A DNA stretch of 64,000 nucleotides, from positions 1-64,000 of the forward strand of contig NZ_VTUU01000007.1 in the NCBI RefSeq assembly GCF_008370345.1, in the 5' to 3' direction. A model generated the notes under the pieces. The model worked only from the letters and a program-made list of their open reading frames with translations, ran no database searches and was not told where the DNA came from. Position numbers and translations under genes: made by a program. Positions 1 to 8,580 of this stretch are shown piece by piece. The DNA comes from Marinobacter salinexigens. Its GTDB lineage: Bacteria > Pseudomonadota > Gammaproteobacteria > Pseudomonadales > Oleiphilaceae. The first letter of the stretch is position 1. The number at the start of each line of letters is the position of its first letter.

Positions 1-178
1 CCACGATTTCACTGGCAACACCCTTTTCTTTCAGGCGAACCGCTTCTTCAACAGCGATTTCACAGAACGGGTTCATTGCCATCTTGACGTTGGCGAGATC
101 AACGCCGGTGTTGTCCGGCTTGACGCGCACCTTTACGTTGTAGTCGATGACTCGTTTTACAGCGACCAGAATTTTCAT
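1..178 (-). CDS. etfB: Electron transfer flavoprotein beta subunit, N-terminal part
   Basis: About 59 residues are visible before the gene runs off the left edge. The N-terminus [14 protein letters not shown] and the segment [18 protein letters not shown] are typical of ETF-beta. With ETF-alpha it forms the soluble AMP/FAD heterodimer that takes electrons from acyl-CoA dehydrogenases and passes them to ETF:quinone oxidoreductase, so it suits a window with many such dehydrogenases. The ATG at 176-178 has GGAGA (184-188) just upstream. Family assignment is firm; whether this copy serves the nearby genes is inference. Confidence 0.9.
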   Translation of the reverse strand, partial: MKILVAVKRVIDYNVKVRVKPDNTGVDLANVKMAMNPFCEIAVEEAVRLKEKGVASEIV

Positions 179-292
179 TCATGTCTCCAGTTTTGCTTGG
201 GGGTACTCACTACTAAACAGGTATTCGGGCGGGACCGGAGAGGCAGTTGCGCTGAGACGATGGGTCACTTCACTTGCGGTATTCCGGGCGTG

Positions 293-327
293 GAATCCGC
301 CGGGACCAAGCAGGCTCCGGCGGATTC
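293..327. repeat. 11-bp inverted repeat downstream of the porin gene
   Basis: Arms GAATCCGCCGG (293-303) and CCGGCGGATTC (317-327) are perfect complements around a 13-nt loop, just past the porin stop codon. No U-run follows on either strand, so this is not a textbook intrinsic terminator. It may protect the 3' end of the abundant porin mRNA or act with Rho. The rest of 179-346 holds no gene that I can support. Confidence 0.6.
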
Positions 328-346
328 TTCATCGCGTTACCAGCCC

Positions 347-1444
347 TTAGAAGTTGTACTGGGCGGCAAACATGATGCGGTTAGCATCTTCATCGTTGCC
401 GTTGACGTACTCGGTGTACCAGTTGCTCAGCTCAACGCCCATTTTGACGCTCTTGACCGGAACCCACTGGTAGTTCACCAGGATGTTGCGGTTGGTTTCG
501 GCTTCGCTGCCATTGGCAACGCCGTCAGCCAGGGCATCGTCCCAATCGACCTTGGTCATACCTGCCACAAAGTTGATGCTGCTGCCGCCGTCAAGCTTCA
601 GGGTGGCACCGATGTTACCGCCATAGCCACTGATGTTTTCAATGCTGCCGTTAGCAACATAGGCGTCATCTGCATTGGACTGGTACAGATAGCGGTTAGC
701 ACCGTCTGAGTAGTTAACGGCGCCCTGGACGGTGACCGATTCGCCCAGTGCGATCTTACCGGTCACGAACGCGGTGTAGGCAATGGTAGAGTCATCGTCG
801 GTACCGGTGTCATAGGTATTCTGCTTGGTCAGAGCAGCAACCGCGAAGGCACCGCCGTCCATTTTTGACTCGTAGCGAGCTGTGAATGACGGTGAACTGT
901 CACGGATAACAGAGTTTGCCAGTCGGCTGCGGGGGTTTTCCACAGACAGGGAAAGGTTACCGGTGGTGTAACGAACCTGTGCCTCACGGTGCCAGAGGCC
1001 GGCATTACCTGCTACGCCGTTGAAGTCCAGGACAGATGTGCCGCCTGCAAAACTGGTGTAGTTGGACCAGGTCTGACCGGCCAGAACACCGTTGTACTCA
1101 CCGTAGGCGTGACGCAGGCGGAAGGTGCCCGCGTAGAAGTCGCCTTCGACGTTTACTTTCACTCCATCGGGGTTCTTGAGCCGGATACCAATGCGGCTCT
1201 GGTTGGCGGAAGCGCCGAAGTAACCGTTAGCGTCTGAATCGCTGATCCGGGTGAAGGAGCCTTCCTGAGCTGGCCCGCCCAGATTCTCATCAAGATCGTA
1301 AGTCATGTTCAGGCGAACATAACCATAAATGCTCGCATCTACATCGCCTGCCTGAAAGTTGATGGCGCTGGCTTGACCGGCAATACCCATAGCGAGGGCG
1401 GCAGTGGTCAGTCGAATGGCTCTGGCCAGTTTCTTATTAGGCAT
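347..1444 (-). CDS. Outer-membrane porin (DcaP-like/Gram-negative porin)
   Basis: A 365-residue protein with a clear signal peptide (about 1-27, ending in AxA: GQASA before INFQAG). The remainder is rich in alternating polar/aromatic beta strands and ends in F (MFAAQYNF), the C-terminal signature used by the BAM complex. It should form a beta-barrel channel for small hydrophilic, probably carboxylated, solutes. Its position beside a LysR regulator and a large acyl-CoA operon suggests it is the outer-membrane entry for the same substrates; that is inference. GGAGAC lies 6 nt upstream of the ATG. Substrate unknown. Confidence 0.85.
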   Translation of the reverse strand: MPNKKLARAIRLTTAALAMGIAGQASAINFQAGDVDASIYGYVRLNMTYDLDENLGGPAQEGSFTRISDSDANGYFGASANQSRIGIRLKNPDGVKVNVEGDFYAGTFRLRHAYGEYNGVLAGQTWSNYTSFAGGTSVLDFNGVAGNAGLWHREAQVRYTTGNLSLSVENPRSRLANSVIRDSSPSFTARYESKMDGGAFAVAALTKQNTYDTGTDDDSTIAYTAFVTGKIALGESVTVQGAVNYSDGANRYLYQSNADDAYVANGSIENISGYGGNIGATLKLDGGSSINFVAGMTKVDWDDALADGVANGSEAETNRNILVNYQWVPVKSVKMGVELSNWYTEYVNGNDEDANRIMFAAQYNF

Positions 1445-1647
1445 AAATTGTCTCCAGAATTATTGTTGAAATAGTTTGTTCTAATGTGTCGTCAAAACCT
1501 GAGTACGCGTTAGCACGAGTCCTTCGGCTAAGCGATTTGCCCACGCTATCAGTGACATTGAGCGTCAACAATTATCTATATTCGATAATTGGTATTCGGT
1601 TTCGGCATAGGTGGTTCTGGAGATGGTTTGCCTGATAGTTTGCGTTG

Positions 1648-2652
1648 TTAGTTTGTGAGTTCTTCGATGGCGCCGTCCTGGCGTGCGGATTGGCTGATTT
1701 CCTTAGGGTTGAACAGTAGCTTGCCTTTCCATGTGCCCGCTTCAACCTGCTCAGCAACCTGCTGCATGATCATTTCAGACAGCTTGATGGTGGCGACAGA
1801 CGACGGCAGGTCGGTTGGGGTCACGATCGCCAGCGTGCGGGTGAGTTCGGGGGAAGTGATCGGGATTGCCACCACTTCATCCCGCTGCACCATGTCGTGG
1901 ACTGCAGCAGGGGACAGCACGCTGTAACCCAGGCCCCTGCGAACCATGTCGGTCAGCATCGGCCAGGCGCTGACCTCCATCGCGAGTTTAGGAATCTTTT
2001 TGCGTTCGGCAGCAACTTTCTCAATTGTCACGCGCAGACCGTGCTTTTCCTCTGGCATGACGAGGGGAAGTTCAAGGACTTCGTCCAGCGTAATTTCCGA
2101 CAGCTTGGATACCCGGGTATTGTTGGGGGATATAAGGTAAAGGGGTTCTTCGATCAATGGCCGGAAACGGAGGTTTTTGTGATTGGAGTTAGTATAGCTT
2201 ATGGCGAGATTCAAACGGTGTTGCATCACCATGCGCTGCATCGTGCCACTCATGGCGGATTTGACCGCCAGCTGAACCTGCGGAAACCGCTTTCGGTAAT
2301 TCTCAATAATAGATGCAGAGAAACTGTGGGTGACGGTAGGAAGCAAGCCGAAGATAACCTGACCGGTCACTTCGCCCGCCACAGCGGTAACGTCAGCCTG
2401 GGTTCGTTCCAGGCTTTGCAATAGAGTTCTGGCCCGTTCGTAAAGAAGTTCGCCTGCTGCTGTAAGTACCACGCCACGACCATGTCTGACGAAAACCTCC
2501 ACGTTCAGCGCTTCCTCCAGCATGCGAATCTGTCGGCTCAGGGCTGGTTGAGCAACGAATAGCTTCTCTGAGGCGCGGCTGAAACTGCCCGTATCCGCTA
2601 CGGTAAGAAAGGTGTTCAACTGGCGAAGGTCAATATTCAGGTTGAAGGACAT
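1648..2652 (-). CDS. LysR-family transcriptional regulator
   Basis: 334 residues. The N-terminal winged helix-turn-helix (about 9-68, RQLNTFLTVADTGSFSRAS and QPALSRQIRMLE) is classic LysR, followed by a periplasmic-binding-like effector domain (about 95-300). It is divergent from the ten-gene operon beginning at 2898, the usual arrangement for a LysR activator of a catabolic operon. The effector is unknown; a CoA ester or free branched acid from that operon is plausible. The ATG at 2652 is preceded by GAGG. The C-terminus is about 25 residues longer than many relatives. Confidence 0.9.
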   Translation of the reverse strand: MSFNLNIDLRQLNTFLTVADTGSFSRASEKLFVAQPALSRQIRMLEEALNVEVFVRHGRGVVLTAAGELLYERARTLLQSLERTQADVTAVAGEVTGQVIFGLLPTVTHSFSASIIENYRKRFPQVQLAVKSAMSGTMQRMVMQHRLNLAISYTNSNHKNLRFRPLIEEPLYLISPNNTRVSKLSEITLDEVLELPLVMPEEKHGLRVTIEKVAAERKKIPKLAMEVSAWPMLTDMVRRGLGYSVLSPAAVHDMVQRDEVVAIPITSPELTRTLAIVTPTDLPSSVATIKLSEMIMQQVAEQVEAGTWKGKLLFNPKEISQSARQDGAIEELTN

Positions 2653-2762
2653 GACGCGCCTCTTCTATAAAAATTGGTTATCTGTTTTTGTTGACTCTAT
2701 ATCATCCCTGTACTTCATGACTAGCAGATGTTGTAGAAATGTATGCCGTTAAATTATAGGTG

Positions 2763-2777
2763 ATATAAAAAGTATAT
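2763..2777. promoter_or_regulatory. Candidate LysR box in divergent promoter
   Basis: The 245-bp gap between the LysR gene and the ACAD operon is AT-rich and contains ATATA (2763-2767), a 5-nt spacer and TATAT (2773-2777). Its core fits the T-N11-A palindrome of LysR sites. It lies about 120 bp upstream of the first operon gene, far for an activator site unless the promoter is also upstream. AT-rich palindromes arise easily by chance. Confidence 0.35.
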
Positions 2778-2897
2778 AATTGTTGTAGTTTTTTCTTGCT
2801 GATACGGTTTGGGATATCTGGCTTTTCCTACGCACGAAACGGTGACAGGAAGGTGGGAAGGCTTCCCTGAAAAAAGGTCATCAAGAGGATAAAAACT

Positions 2898-4037
2898 ATG
2901 CAAAACCGTTCTATCTATAACAGCGATCACGAGCTGTTTCGAGAGAATGCCCGCCGCTTTTTCCGTGAGGAACTCGAGCCCAATATTGAGCAGTGGGAAA
3001 AAGATGGTGTTGTGCCGAGGGCATTCTGGCGCAAGGCTGGCGAGAACGGTTTTCTGTGTTGTGGTGTGCCGGAAGAGTATGGCGGTCCCGGTGCTGATTT
3101 TAAATACAACATGGTCCTTTCTGAAGAGACTGGTTATGCCATTGGCGGTGCCAGTGTCGGCTTCTCGGTCAGTGCGGATATCGTTGCTTACTACTTGATG
3201 AATGCTGGTACTGAGGACCAGAAAAAGCAGTGGCTACCGAAAATGGTCACCGGCGAGGCGATTGCTTCCATTGGTATGACCGAGCCGGGCGCTGGTAGTG
3301 ATCTTAAGGCTATCCGAACATCTGCCGTGCGGGATGGCAATGAATACGTCATTAATGGCCAGAAAACTTACATTACCAATGGCCAGAATTCCGATTTTGT
3401 CCTGCTTGCCTGTGTGACCGACCCGTCTAAAGGTGCTCGTGGTATCAGCATGATTATCGTTGAGACTGATCGTCCTGGTTTTGAGCGTGGTCGTAACCTG
3501 GACAAGATCGGCCAGAAAGCTGCCGATACCTCCGAGATGTTTTTCCAGGACGTTCGCGTGCCAGTTACTAATCTCGTGGGTGAAGAGGGCGCCGGTTTTG
3601 CCATGATGATGCATGAGCTGCCCCGGGAACGGATCACCATTGCCTGCCGTGCGCAGGCCGAGGCTCAGCGCGCTTTCGATATCACTAACGCTTACGTCAA
3701 AGAGCGCAAAATGTTTGGTCAGACCCTGGCCGACTTCCAGAACACCCAGTTTACCCTTGCAGAACTCAAGACCAACCTCGAAGTGGGTTGGGCGTTCCTG
3801 AACCAGTGCATAGAGAAATGTTCCGAAGGCACTCTGACTCCGGAAGAAGGGGCTATGGCCAAGCTGTGGACAACCGAGAATGAAGGCGTGGTTGTGGATA
3901 AATGTCTGCAGTTGTTTGGTGGCTATGGCTACATGAGTGAATACCCAATTGCCCGCATGTTCGTTGATGCGCGTGTTCGCCGTATCTACGGTGGTGCATC
4001 TGAAGTTATGAAGCTGGTCATTGGTCGCTCTCTCTAA
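2898..4037 (+). CDS. Acyl-CoA dehydrogenase, long-chain (ACADL) type
   Basis: 379 residues, normal ACAD length. It introduces a trans-2,3 double bond into acyl-CoA using FAD and passes electrons to ETF. The signature GMTEPGAGSDL is at 126-136. The MCAD-type catalytic Glu near the C-terminus is replaced (IYGGASE), while Glu244 in LPRERI occupies the alternative base position used by long-chain and isovaleryl-CoA dehydrogenases. LPRERI, FGGYGYMSEYPIAR and YGGASEVMK resemble mammalian LCAD, an enzyme known to accept methyl-branched acyl-CoAs. First gene of the operon; the ATG follows AAGAGGATAAAAACT. Substrate inferred. Confidence 0.9.
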   Translation: MQNRSIYNSDHELFRENARRFFREELEPNIEQWEKDGVVPRAFWRKAGENGFLCCGVPEEYGGPGADFKYNMVLSEETGYAIGGASVGFSVSADIVAYYLMNAGTEDQKKQWLPKMVTGEAIASIGMTEPGAGSDLKAIRTSAVRDGNEYVINGQKTYITNGQNSDFVLLACVTDPSKGARGISMIIVETDRPGFERGRNLDKIGQKAADTSEMFFQDVRVPVTNLVGEEGAGFAMMMHELPRERITIACRAQAEAQRAFDITNAYVKERKMFGQTLADFQNTQFTLAELKTNLEVGWAFLNQCIEKCSEGTLTPEEGAMAKLWTTENEGVVVDKCLQLFGGYGYMSEYPIARMFVDARVRRIYGGASEVMKLVIGRSL

Positions 4038-4053
4038 TTGTGGCAATTGTGGC

Positions 4054-4073
4054 CGCCCCGGTCAGCCGGGGCG
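4054..4073. repeat. GC-rich intercistronic hairpin
   Basis: CGCCCCGG (4054-4061), loop TCAG, CCGGGGCG (4066-4073): eight perfect GC-rich pairs between the ACAD and the HMG-CoA-synthase-like gene. No U-run follows, so it probably marks mRNA processing or stability rather than termination. Confidence 0.6.
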
Positions 4074-4098
4074 CCGAAAAGATAAGGAAGGAAATCCT

Positions 4099-5550
4099 AT
4101 GTTTGGTATTACCGCTTACGGTACCTACATTCCGAAAACCCGGTTGCTGAAATCTGCGATTGCGGATGCCAACGACTGGTTCGATGCGAGTCTGCGTGGC
4201 CTGGCCAAAGGCGAGCGGAGCGTCTGTAACTGGGATGAAGACACCATCACGATGGGTGTGGAAGCCAGTCAGGACTGTCTGTCTGCACTGGGTCAGGGGG
4301 CAGCTGTTAATAGCCTGTGCCTTGCTTCTACCACCCTGCCATTCCTGGATCGCCAGAATTCCGTAGTGATTAGCCAGGCTCTGAATCTTGCCGACAACAT
4401 CCGGACCATGGATGTGGCTGCATCCCAGCGCGCTGCAACGTCTGCCCTGATTTCTCTGCTTGAGGGTAACACCTCTGCGGCTGGTCATTCCCTGCTGGTG
4501 GCTTCCGAGCACCGTCGTAGCAAGTGTGGTTCCCGTTCGGAAATGCTCTGGGGTGATGGCGCTGCTGCGGTTGCTGTCGGTAATGAAGGCGTGATTGCTG
4601 AATACCTGGGCAGTGCGTCTTATGTTACGGATTTTGTTGACCACTACCGTGGTGAAGATTCCACCATGGATTATGAGTGGGAAGAGCGCTGGATTCGTGA
4701 TGAAGGCTACATGAAAGCCGTTCCCACAGCGGTTAACCGTGTTCTTGAAGCGAATGGTGTAAAAGCGGCGGATGTCGCCCATTTTGTGCTTGCGACGGAT
4801 CAGGCCCGTACGCCGCCAGCGGTTGCCAAGAAGCTTGGTATCAATGCTGACGCGGTTGTGGATAACCACATCCAGAGCCTGGGTGTTACGGGTGTGGCAC
4901 ACCCCGTTATGTTGCTGACCAAGGTTCTGGAGTCTGCTAAGCCGGGTCAGCTGATACTGGTGGCTGGTTTTGGTCAGGGCACCGACGCAGTGCTGTTCCG
5001 GGCAACCGATACCATTGCTGACAAGCGTCCTGCCAGTGGTTTTTCCGGCGCGCTTGAGCGTGGTCGTCAGGATGGTAACTACAACCGCTTCCTGAGTTTC
5101 AACAATCTCGTCGACCGGGAAATCGGCAAGCGTGGCGAGCTGGATAAACAGAGTTATCTGGCGGCTATGTACCGTCGCAAAGATCTGCTGACCGGCTTTA
5201 TCGGTGGCAAGTGCCGGGATTGCCAAACGGTTCAGATTCCAAAGGACCGCTACTGCGTAAATCCGGAATGTGGACACCTGGACAGCCAGGATGACTACCC
5301 GATGTCAGCCCTGAAAGGGCATGTGAAAACCTGGACTGCGGACCGGCTGACCTTCGACTGGAACCCGCCGGCCTACTTCGGCCTGGTGGAATTCGAAGGC
5401 GGCGGCCGCCTGATGATGGACTTCACGGAAGTGGAGCCGGGCACCATGGATACCGGTGTCGAAGTCTCTGTGCACTTCCGCATCCGTCAGTTCGATAACC
5501 AGCGCGGCTTCCGCAAGTATTTCTGGAAAGCGACTCCGGTCCAGAAGTAA
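4099..5550 (+). CDS. HMG-CoA-synthase-like protein fused to DUF35 OB-fold
   Basis: 483 residues from the ATG at 4099, which follows AAGGAAGGAAAT; an in-frame start at 4021 overlaps the previous gene and lacks family sequence. Residues 1-300 look like an HMG-CoA synthase/KAS III thiolase fold. Residues about 360-483 form a DUF35 module with a zinc ribbon (Cys372, Cys375, Cys386, Cys391) followed by an OB-fold. The expected active-site Cys position reads AAS-QRA with Ser109, and the usual Asn region reads SLGVTGVAHP, so classical HMG-CoA synthase chemistry is doubtful. DUF35 proteins bind acyl-CoA and partner with thiolases, and a thiolase follows directly. Function unassigned: scaffold, acyl-CoA channel or altered C-C bond chemistry. 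Confidence 0.8.
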   Translation: MFGITAYGTYIPKTRLLKSAIADANDWFDASLRGLAKGERSVCNWDEDTITMGVEASQDCLSALGQGAAVNSLCLASTTLPFLDRQNSVVISQALNLADNIRTMDVAASQRAATSALISLLEGNTSAAGHSLLVASEHRRSKCGSRSEMLWGDGAAAVAVGNEGVIAEYLGSASYVTDFVDHYRGEDSTMDYEWEERWIRDEGYMKAVPTAVNRVLEANGVKAADVAHFVLATDQARTPPAVAKKLGINADAVVDNHIQSLGVTGVAHPVMLLTKVLESAKPGQLILVAGFGQGTDAVLFRATDTIADKRPASGFSGALERGRQDGNYNRFLSFNNLVDREIGKRGELDKQSYLAAMYRRKDLLTGFIGGKCRDCQTVQIPKDRYCVNPECGHLDSQDDYPMSALKGHVKTWTADRLTFDWNPPAYFGLVEFEGGGRLMMDFTEVEPGTMDTGVEVSVHFRIRQFDNQRGFRKYFWKATPVQK

Positions 5551-5579
5551 CTCACGCAGCTAATTACAGGTGAATAGCA

Positions 5580-6779
5580 ATGGCTAGTGGAATCAAAGAT
5601 AAAGTAGTGATCCTTGGAATGGGCTGCAGCAAGTTCGGTGAGCGCTGGGATGCCAGCCCGGCGGACTTGATGTCTGAAGCATTTGAAGAATGTCTCGCCG
5701 ATGCCGGAATCGAAAAGTCCCAGATCGAAATGGCCTGGTTCGGTGCAGGCATCGACGCGTTCAACGTTGGCTCCAGTGCGATGCCTCTCTCCATCGCCCT
5801 GCGGTTGCCGAATATTCCGGTAACCAAGGTGGAGAATATGTGTGCCACCGGTACAGAAGCTTTCCGCGGTGCAGTCTATGCGGTGGCCTCCGGGGCCTGT
5901 GATATTGCTCTGGCCCTGGGTGTGGAGAAGCTCAAGGATGTGGGTTACGGCGGGCTGCCCCAACGCACCCGTGGTGTCGAGAACGATATGTTCTGGCCGA
6001 ACCTGTCAGCGCCGGGCGCCTTCGCGCAACTGGCCAGTGGCTATCGTGCCAAGCACGGTATCGACAAGGGAGATTTGAAACGAGCCATGGCGCATGTTTC
6101 TGTCAAGAGTCACGCCAATGGTGCGAAAAATCCGAAAGCGCACCTGCAGCGTGAAATTACCGAAGAGCAGGCAATGAATGCCCCATACATTGCGGAGCCG
6201 ATTGGCCTGTTCGATTGCTGTGGCGTCAGCGATGGTGCTGCTTGTGCCATCGTTTGTACTCCGGAAATTGCCAAAGCCCTGAGCAAGGCGGACCTGGTGT
6301 CGGTCAAAGCCTTGCAGTTGGCTGCGTCAAACGGTGAGGAAGCGACCTACAACACCTGGGATGGCTCCTACCTGAAGACGACGCGGGTTGCGGCTCAGCG
6401 GGCATACGATGAAGCCGGTATCAAGAATCCGCGTGACGAAATCAGCATGACTGAAGTGCACGACTGCTTCTCCATCACTGAACTGGTGACTATGGAAGAC
6501 TTGCAGCTCTCTGATGAAGGTCAGGCTGTTCGGGACATCCTGAATGGCGACTTCGATGCCGATGGACGTATCCCTTGCCAGATCGACGGCGGTCTCAAGT
6601 GCTTCGGTCACCCCATCGGCGCGTCCGGCATGCGGATGATCTATGAGAACTACCTGCAGTTCCATGGCCGGGCAGGGGATCGCCAGCTGAGCGATCCGCG
6701 TATCGCCCTGAACCATAACCTGGGCGGCTTCCCGCACCAGAATATCTGCAGTATTTCGATTATTGGCCGGTACGAGTAA
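5580..6779 (+). CDS. SCPx-type thiolase / thiolase-like lipid-transfer protein
   Basis: 399 residues. Cys88 in ENMCATG is the acyl-accepting cysteine. HDCF (294-297) replaces the NEAF of standard thiolases, and CFGHPIGASG (341-350) supplies the active-site His. The HDCF variant marks the SCPx/SCP2-thiolase group, which includes peroxisomal branched-chain 3-ketoacyl-CoA thiolase and bacterial Ltp aldolases of steroid side-chain breakdown. The C-terminal second Cys of standard thiolases is not evident. It lies 29 nt after the DUF35 fusion gene, supporting a complex. Either thiolysis of a branched 3-ketoacyl-CoA or retro-aldol cleavage is possible. Confidence 0.87.
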   Translation: MASGIKDKVVILGMGCSKFGERWDASPADLMSEAFEECLADAGIEKSQIEMAWFGAGIDAFNVGSSAMPLSIALRLPNIPVTKVENMCATGTEAFRGAVYAVASGACDIALALGVEKLKDVGYGGLPQRTRGVENDMFWPNLSAPGAFAQLASGYRAKHGIDKGDLKRAMAHVSVKSHANGAKNPKAHLQREITEEQAMNAPYIAEPIGLFDCCGVSDGAACAIVCTPEIAKALSKADLVSVKALQLAASNGEEATYNTWDGSYLKTTRVAAQRAYDEAGIKNPRDEISMTEVHDCFSITELVTMEDLQLSDEGQAVRDILNGDFDADGRIPCQIDGGLKCFGHPIGASGMRMIYENYLQFHGRAGDRQLSDPRIALNHNLGGFPHQNICSISIIGRYE

Positions 6780-6785
6780 AACGGC

Positions 6786-6811
6786 GTGCCCGGGCTAACA
6801 GGTCCGGGCAC
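6786..6811. repeat. Intercistronic hairpin after thiolase gene
   Basis: GTGCCCGG (6786-6793) and CCGGGCAC (6804-6811), perfect 8-bp arms with a 10-nt loop, in the 74-nt gap before the Mcd-like gene. No convincing U-run follows. Confidence 0.55.
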
Positions 6812-6853
6812 TCTGATGCGCTTATTTACCAACAGATTCTGAAAGGTTATGCG

Positions 6854-8527
6854 ATGAGTGTCAGTGATCGGGAAGTATCCCTGAAACAGGCTGATGAATG
6901 TATCAGCCGGTTACGTGAAAAGGTCCAGGCAGGGCTCAGGCAACTGAATGCTTTCTGTACCGTGGACGGAAAGCTGGATTCGGTGCTGTTGGACCGGCAT
7001 CAGCTGAGCTGTTACGAACTCGCATTCTGCAGTGCTGAGCTTGCCGCCTCTGAGGCTGTGTGTCGGTATGCCCGGGATGCGGGTGGTCTCGACAGTTTTG
7101 CGGTTGATACGGCACTGGCGTTCACAGCAGAAGCGCTGGACTCTGTTCTGAAAAGGCTTCTCGGTCGTGCCGGGGATCTGGGCTTTGAGTACGGTGAGCT
7201 GGTTTCTCTGTATGGCGACAGCGCGTTAGGCGAGTTCCGTGCGGCATACGGTAGTTCTGAGTTTCTGGCTGCGGTCGGTGCCAAGGTTACCGAGCGTGGC
7301 AGTACCCACCTTCCTTCTCTGCTGAACGATGAGAAAGAAATGGTGCGGGACATGTTCGCACGTTTCGGTACGGACGTTGTCGCGCCTCTGGCGGAGAAGA
7401 TCCATCGGGAAGACCTTGATATCCCGGACGAGATCCTGTCGGCGGCGGCCGAATTGGGTTGCTTTGGTATCAGTATTCCCGAGCGTTTTGGCGGGCTTCA
7501 GCCTGATGATCATGATGACAGCCTGGGTATGATCGTCGTCACCGAAGAGTTGTCCAAAGCATCGTTGGGTGGCGCAGGGTCTCTCATTACCCGCCCGGAA
7601 ATTGCAGCCAAAGCCCTCTTGCAGGGGGGCACTCAAGCCCAACAGGAGACCTGGCTGCCCCAGATTGCCTCCGGCGAAAAGTTGTGCGCAATCGCGATTA
7701 CCGAACCAAACTTCGGATCGGACGTTGCCTCACTTGGGCTCAGAGCGACACCGATTGAGGGTGGTTGGGTACTGAATGGCAGCAAAACCTGGTGCACCTT
7801 CGCCGGCAAAGCCCGCATTCTGGTGGCCATGGCTCGAACCGAATCTGATCCGTCTCTGGGCCATAAAGGCCTGAGTATGTTTATCGTTGAGAAGCCCGCT
7901 GCGTCCGGCCACGAGTTCCGGCATCAGCAGTCGGAAGGTGGCGTAATTTCAGGCAAGGCCATCGCGACCATCGGCTATCGCGGCATGCATTCCTATGACG
8001 TGTTCTTCGAAGACTACTTTGTCCCTGCGGACTGCCTTATTGGCGAGGAAAAGGGTCGTGGGAAAGGCTTTTACTTCACCATGGCGGGCTTTGCCGGCGG
8101 TCGTATCCAGACAGCCGCTCGAGCTACCGGTGTCATGCAGGCAGCGTTCGAAAAGGCACTGAGTTATTCCCGTGAACGCAAGGTTTTCGGTAGTCCTGTG
8201 GGTGATTACCAACTGACCCAGGTGAAACTGGGGCGCATGATTTCGACGCTGGTAGCTTCCCGTCAGTTCAGCTACGAAGTGGCGAGAATGATGGATCAAG
8301 GGGCTGGCCAGATGGAAGCCAGCCTGGTGAAGCTGTTCAGTTGTCGTGCTGCTGAATGGGTGACCCGAGAGGCCATGCAGATTCACGGTGGTATGGGGTA
8401 TGCGGAAGAAAGCGCGGTCAGCCGTTATTTTGTCGACGCACGCGTGTTGTCGATTTTTGAAGGCGCAGAGGAAACCCTGGCGCTGAAAGTGATAGCAAGA
8501 AATCTGGTCGGCAGTGCTACCGCCTGA
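6854..8527 (+). CDS. mcd: (2S)-methylsuccinyl-CoA dehydrogenase-like ACAD
   Basis: 557 residues, about 170 longer than ordinary ACADs. The N-terminal helical extension (about 1-155) precedes an ACAD core from LLNDEKEMVRDMF onward, the layout of methylsuccinyl-CoA dehydrogenase of the ethylmalonyl-CoA pathway. The core motifs LITRPEIAAKALL, CAIAITEPNFGSDV, GGRIQTAARATGVMQAA and FEGAEETLALKVIAR agree with that family as I know it. Glu536 in FEGAEE is the MCAD-type base. Expected reaction: methylsuccinyl-CoA to mesaconyl-C1-CoA. No crotonyl-CoA carboxylase/reductase or ethylmalonyl-CoA mutase is in the window, so the enzyme may serve another pathway here. Substrate should be tested. Confidence 0.82.
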   Translation: MSVSDREVSLKQADECISRLREKVQAGLRQLNAFCTVDGKLDSVLLDRHQLSCYELAFCSAELAASEAVCRYARDAGGLDSFAVDTALAFTAEALDSVLKRLLGRAGDLGFEYGELVSLYGDSALGEFRAAYGSSEFLAAVGAKVTERGSTHLPSLLNDEKEMVRDMFARFGTDVVAPLAEKIHREDLDIPDEILSAAAELGCFGISIPERFGGLQPDDHDDSLGMIVVTEELSKASLGGAGSLITRPEIAAKALLQGGTQAQQETWLPQIASGEKLCAIAITEPNFGSDVASLGLRATPIEGGWVLNGSKTWCTFAGKARILVAMARTESDPSLGHKGLSMFIVEKPAASGHEFRHQQSEGGVISGKAIATIGYRGMHSYDVFFEDYFVPADCLIGEEKGRGKGFYFTMAGFAGGRIQTAARATGVMQAAFEKALSYSRERKVFGSPVGDYQLTQVKLGRMISTLVASRQFSYEVARMMDQGAGQMEASLVKLFSCRAAEWVTREAMQIHGGMGYAEESAVSRYFVDARVLSIFEGAEETLALKVIARNLVGSATA

Positions 8528-8580
8528 CCAACCTGAATCAATGTCCGAGACATAAAACAAGAGACCTGTAGGAGGGTGTC

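Noticed and set aside
4018..5277. 419-residue minus-strand open frame
   Set aside because: Antisense to the HMG-CoA-synthase-like gene, whose plus-strand frame has clear domains and a ribosome site.
6854..8527. Evidence for a full ethylmalonyl-CoA pathway
   Set aside because: Only the Mcd-like gene is present; no crotonyl-CoA carboxylase/reductase, ethylmalonyl-CoA mutase or epimerase is in the window.
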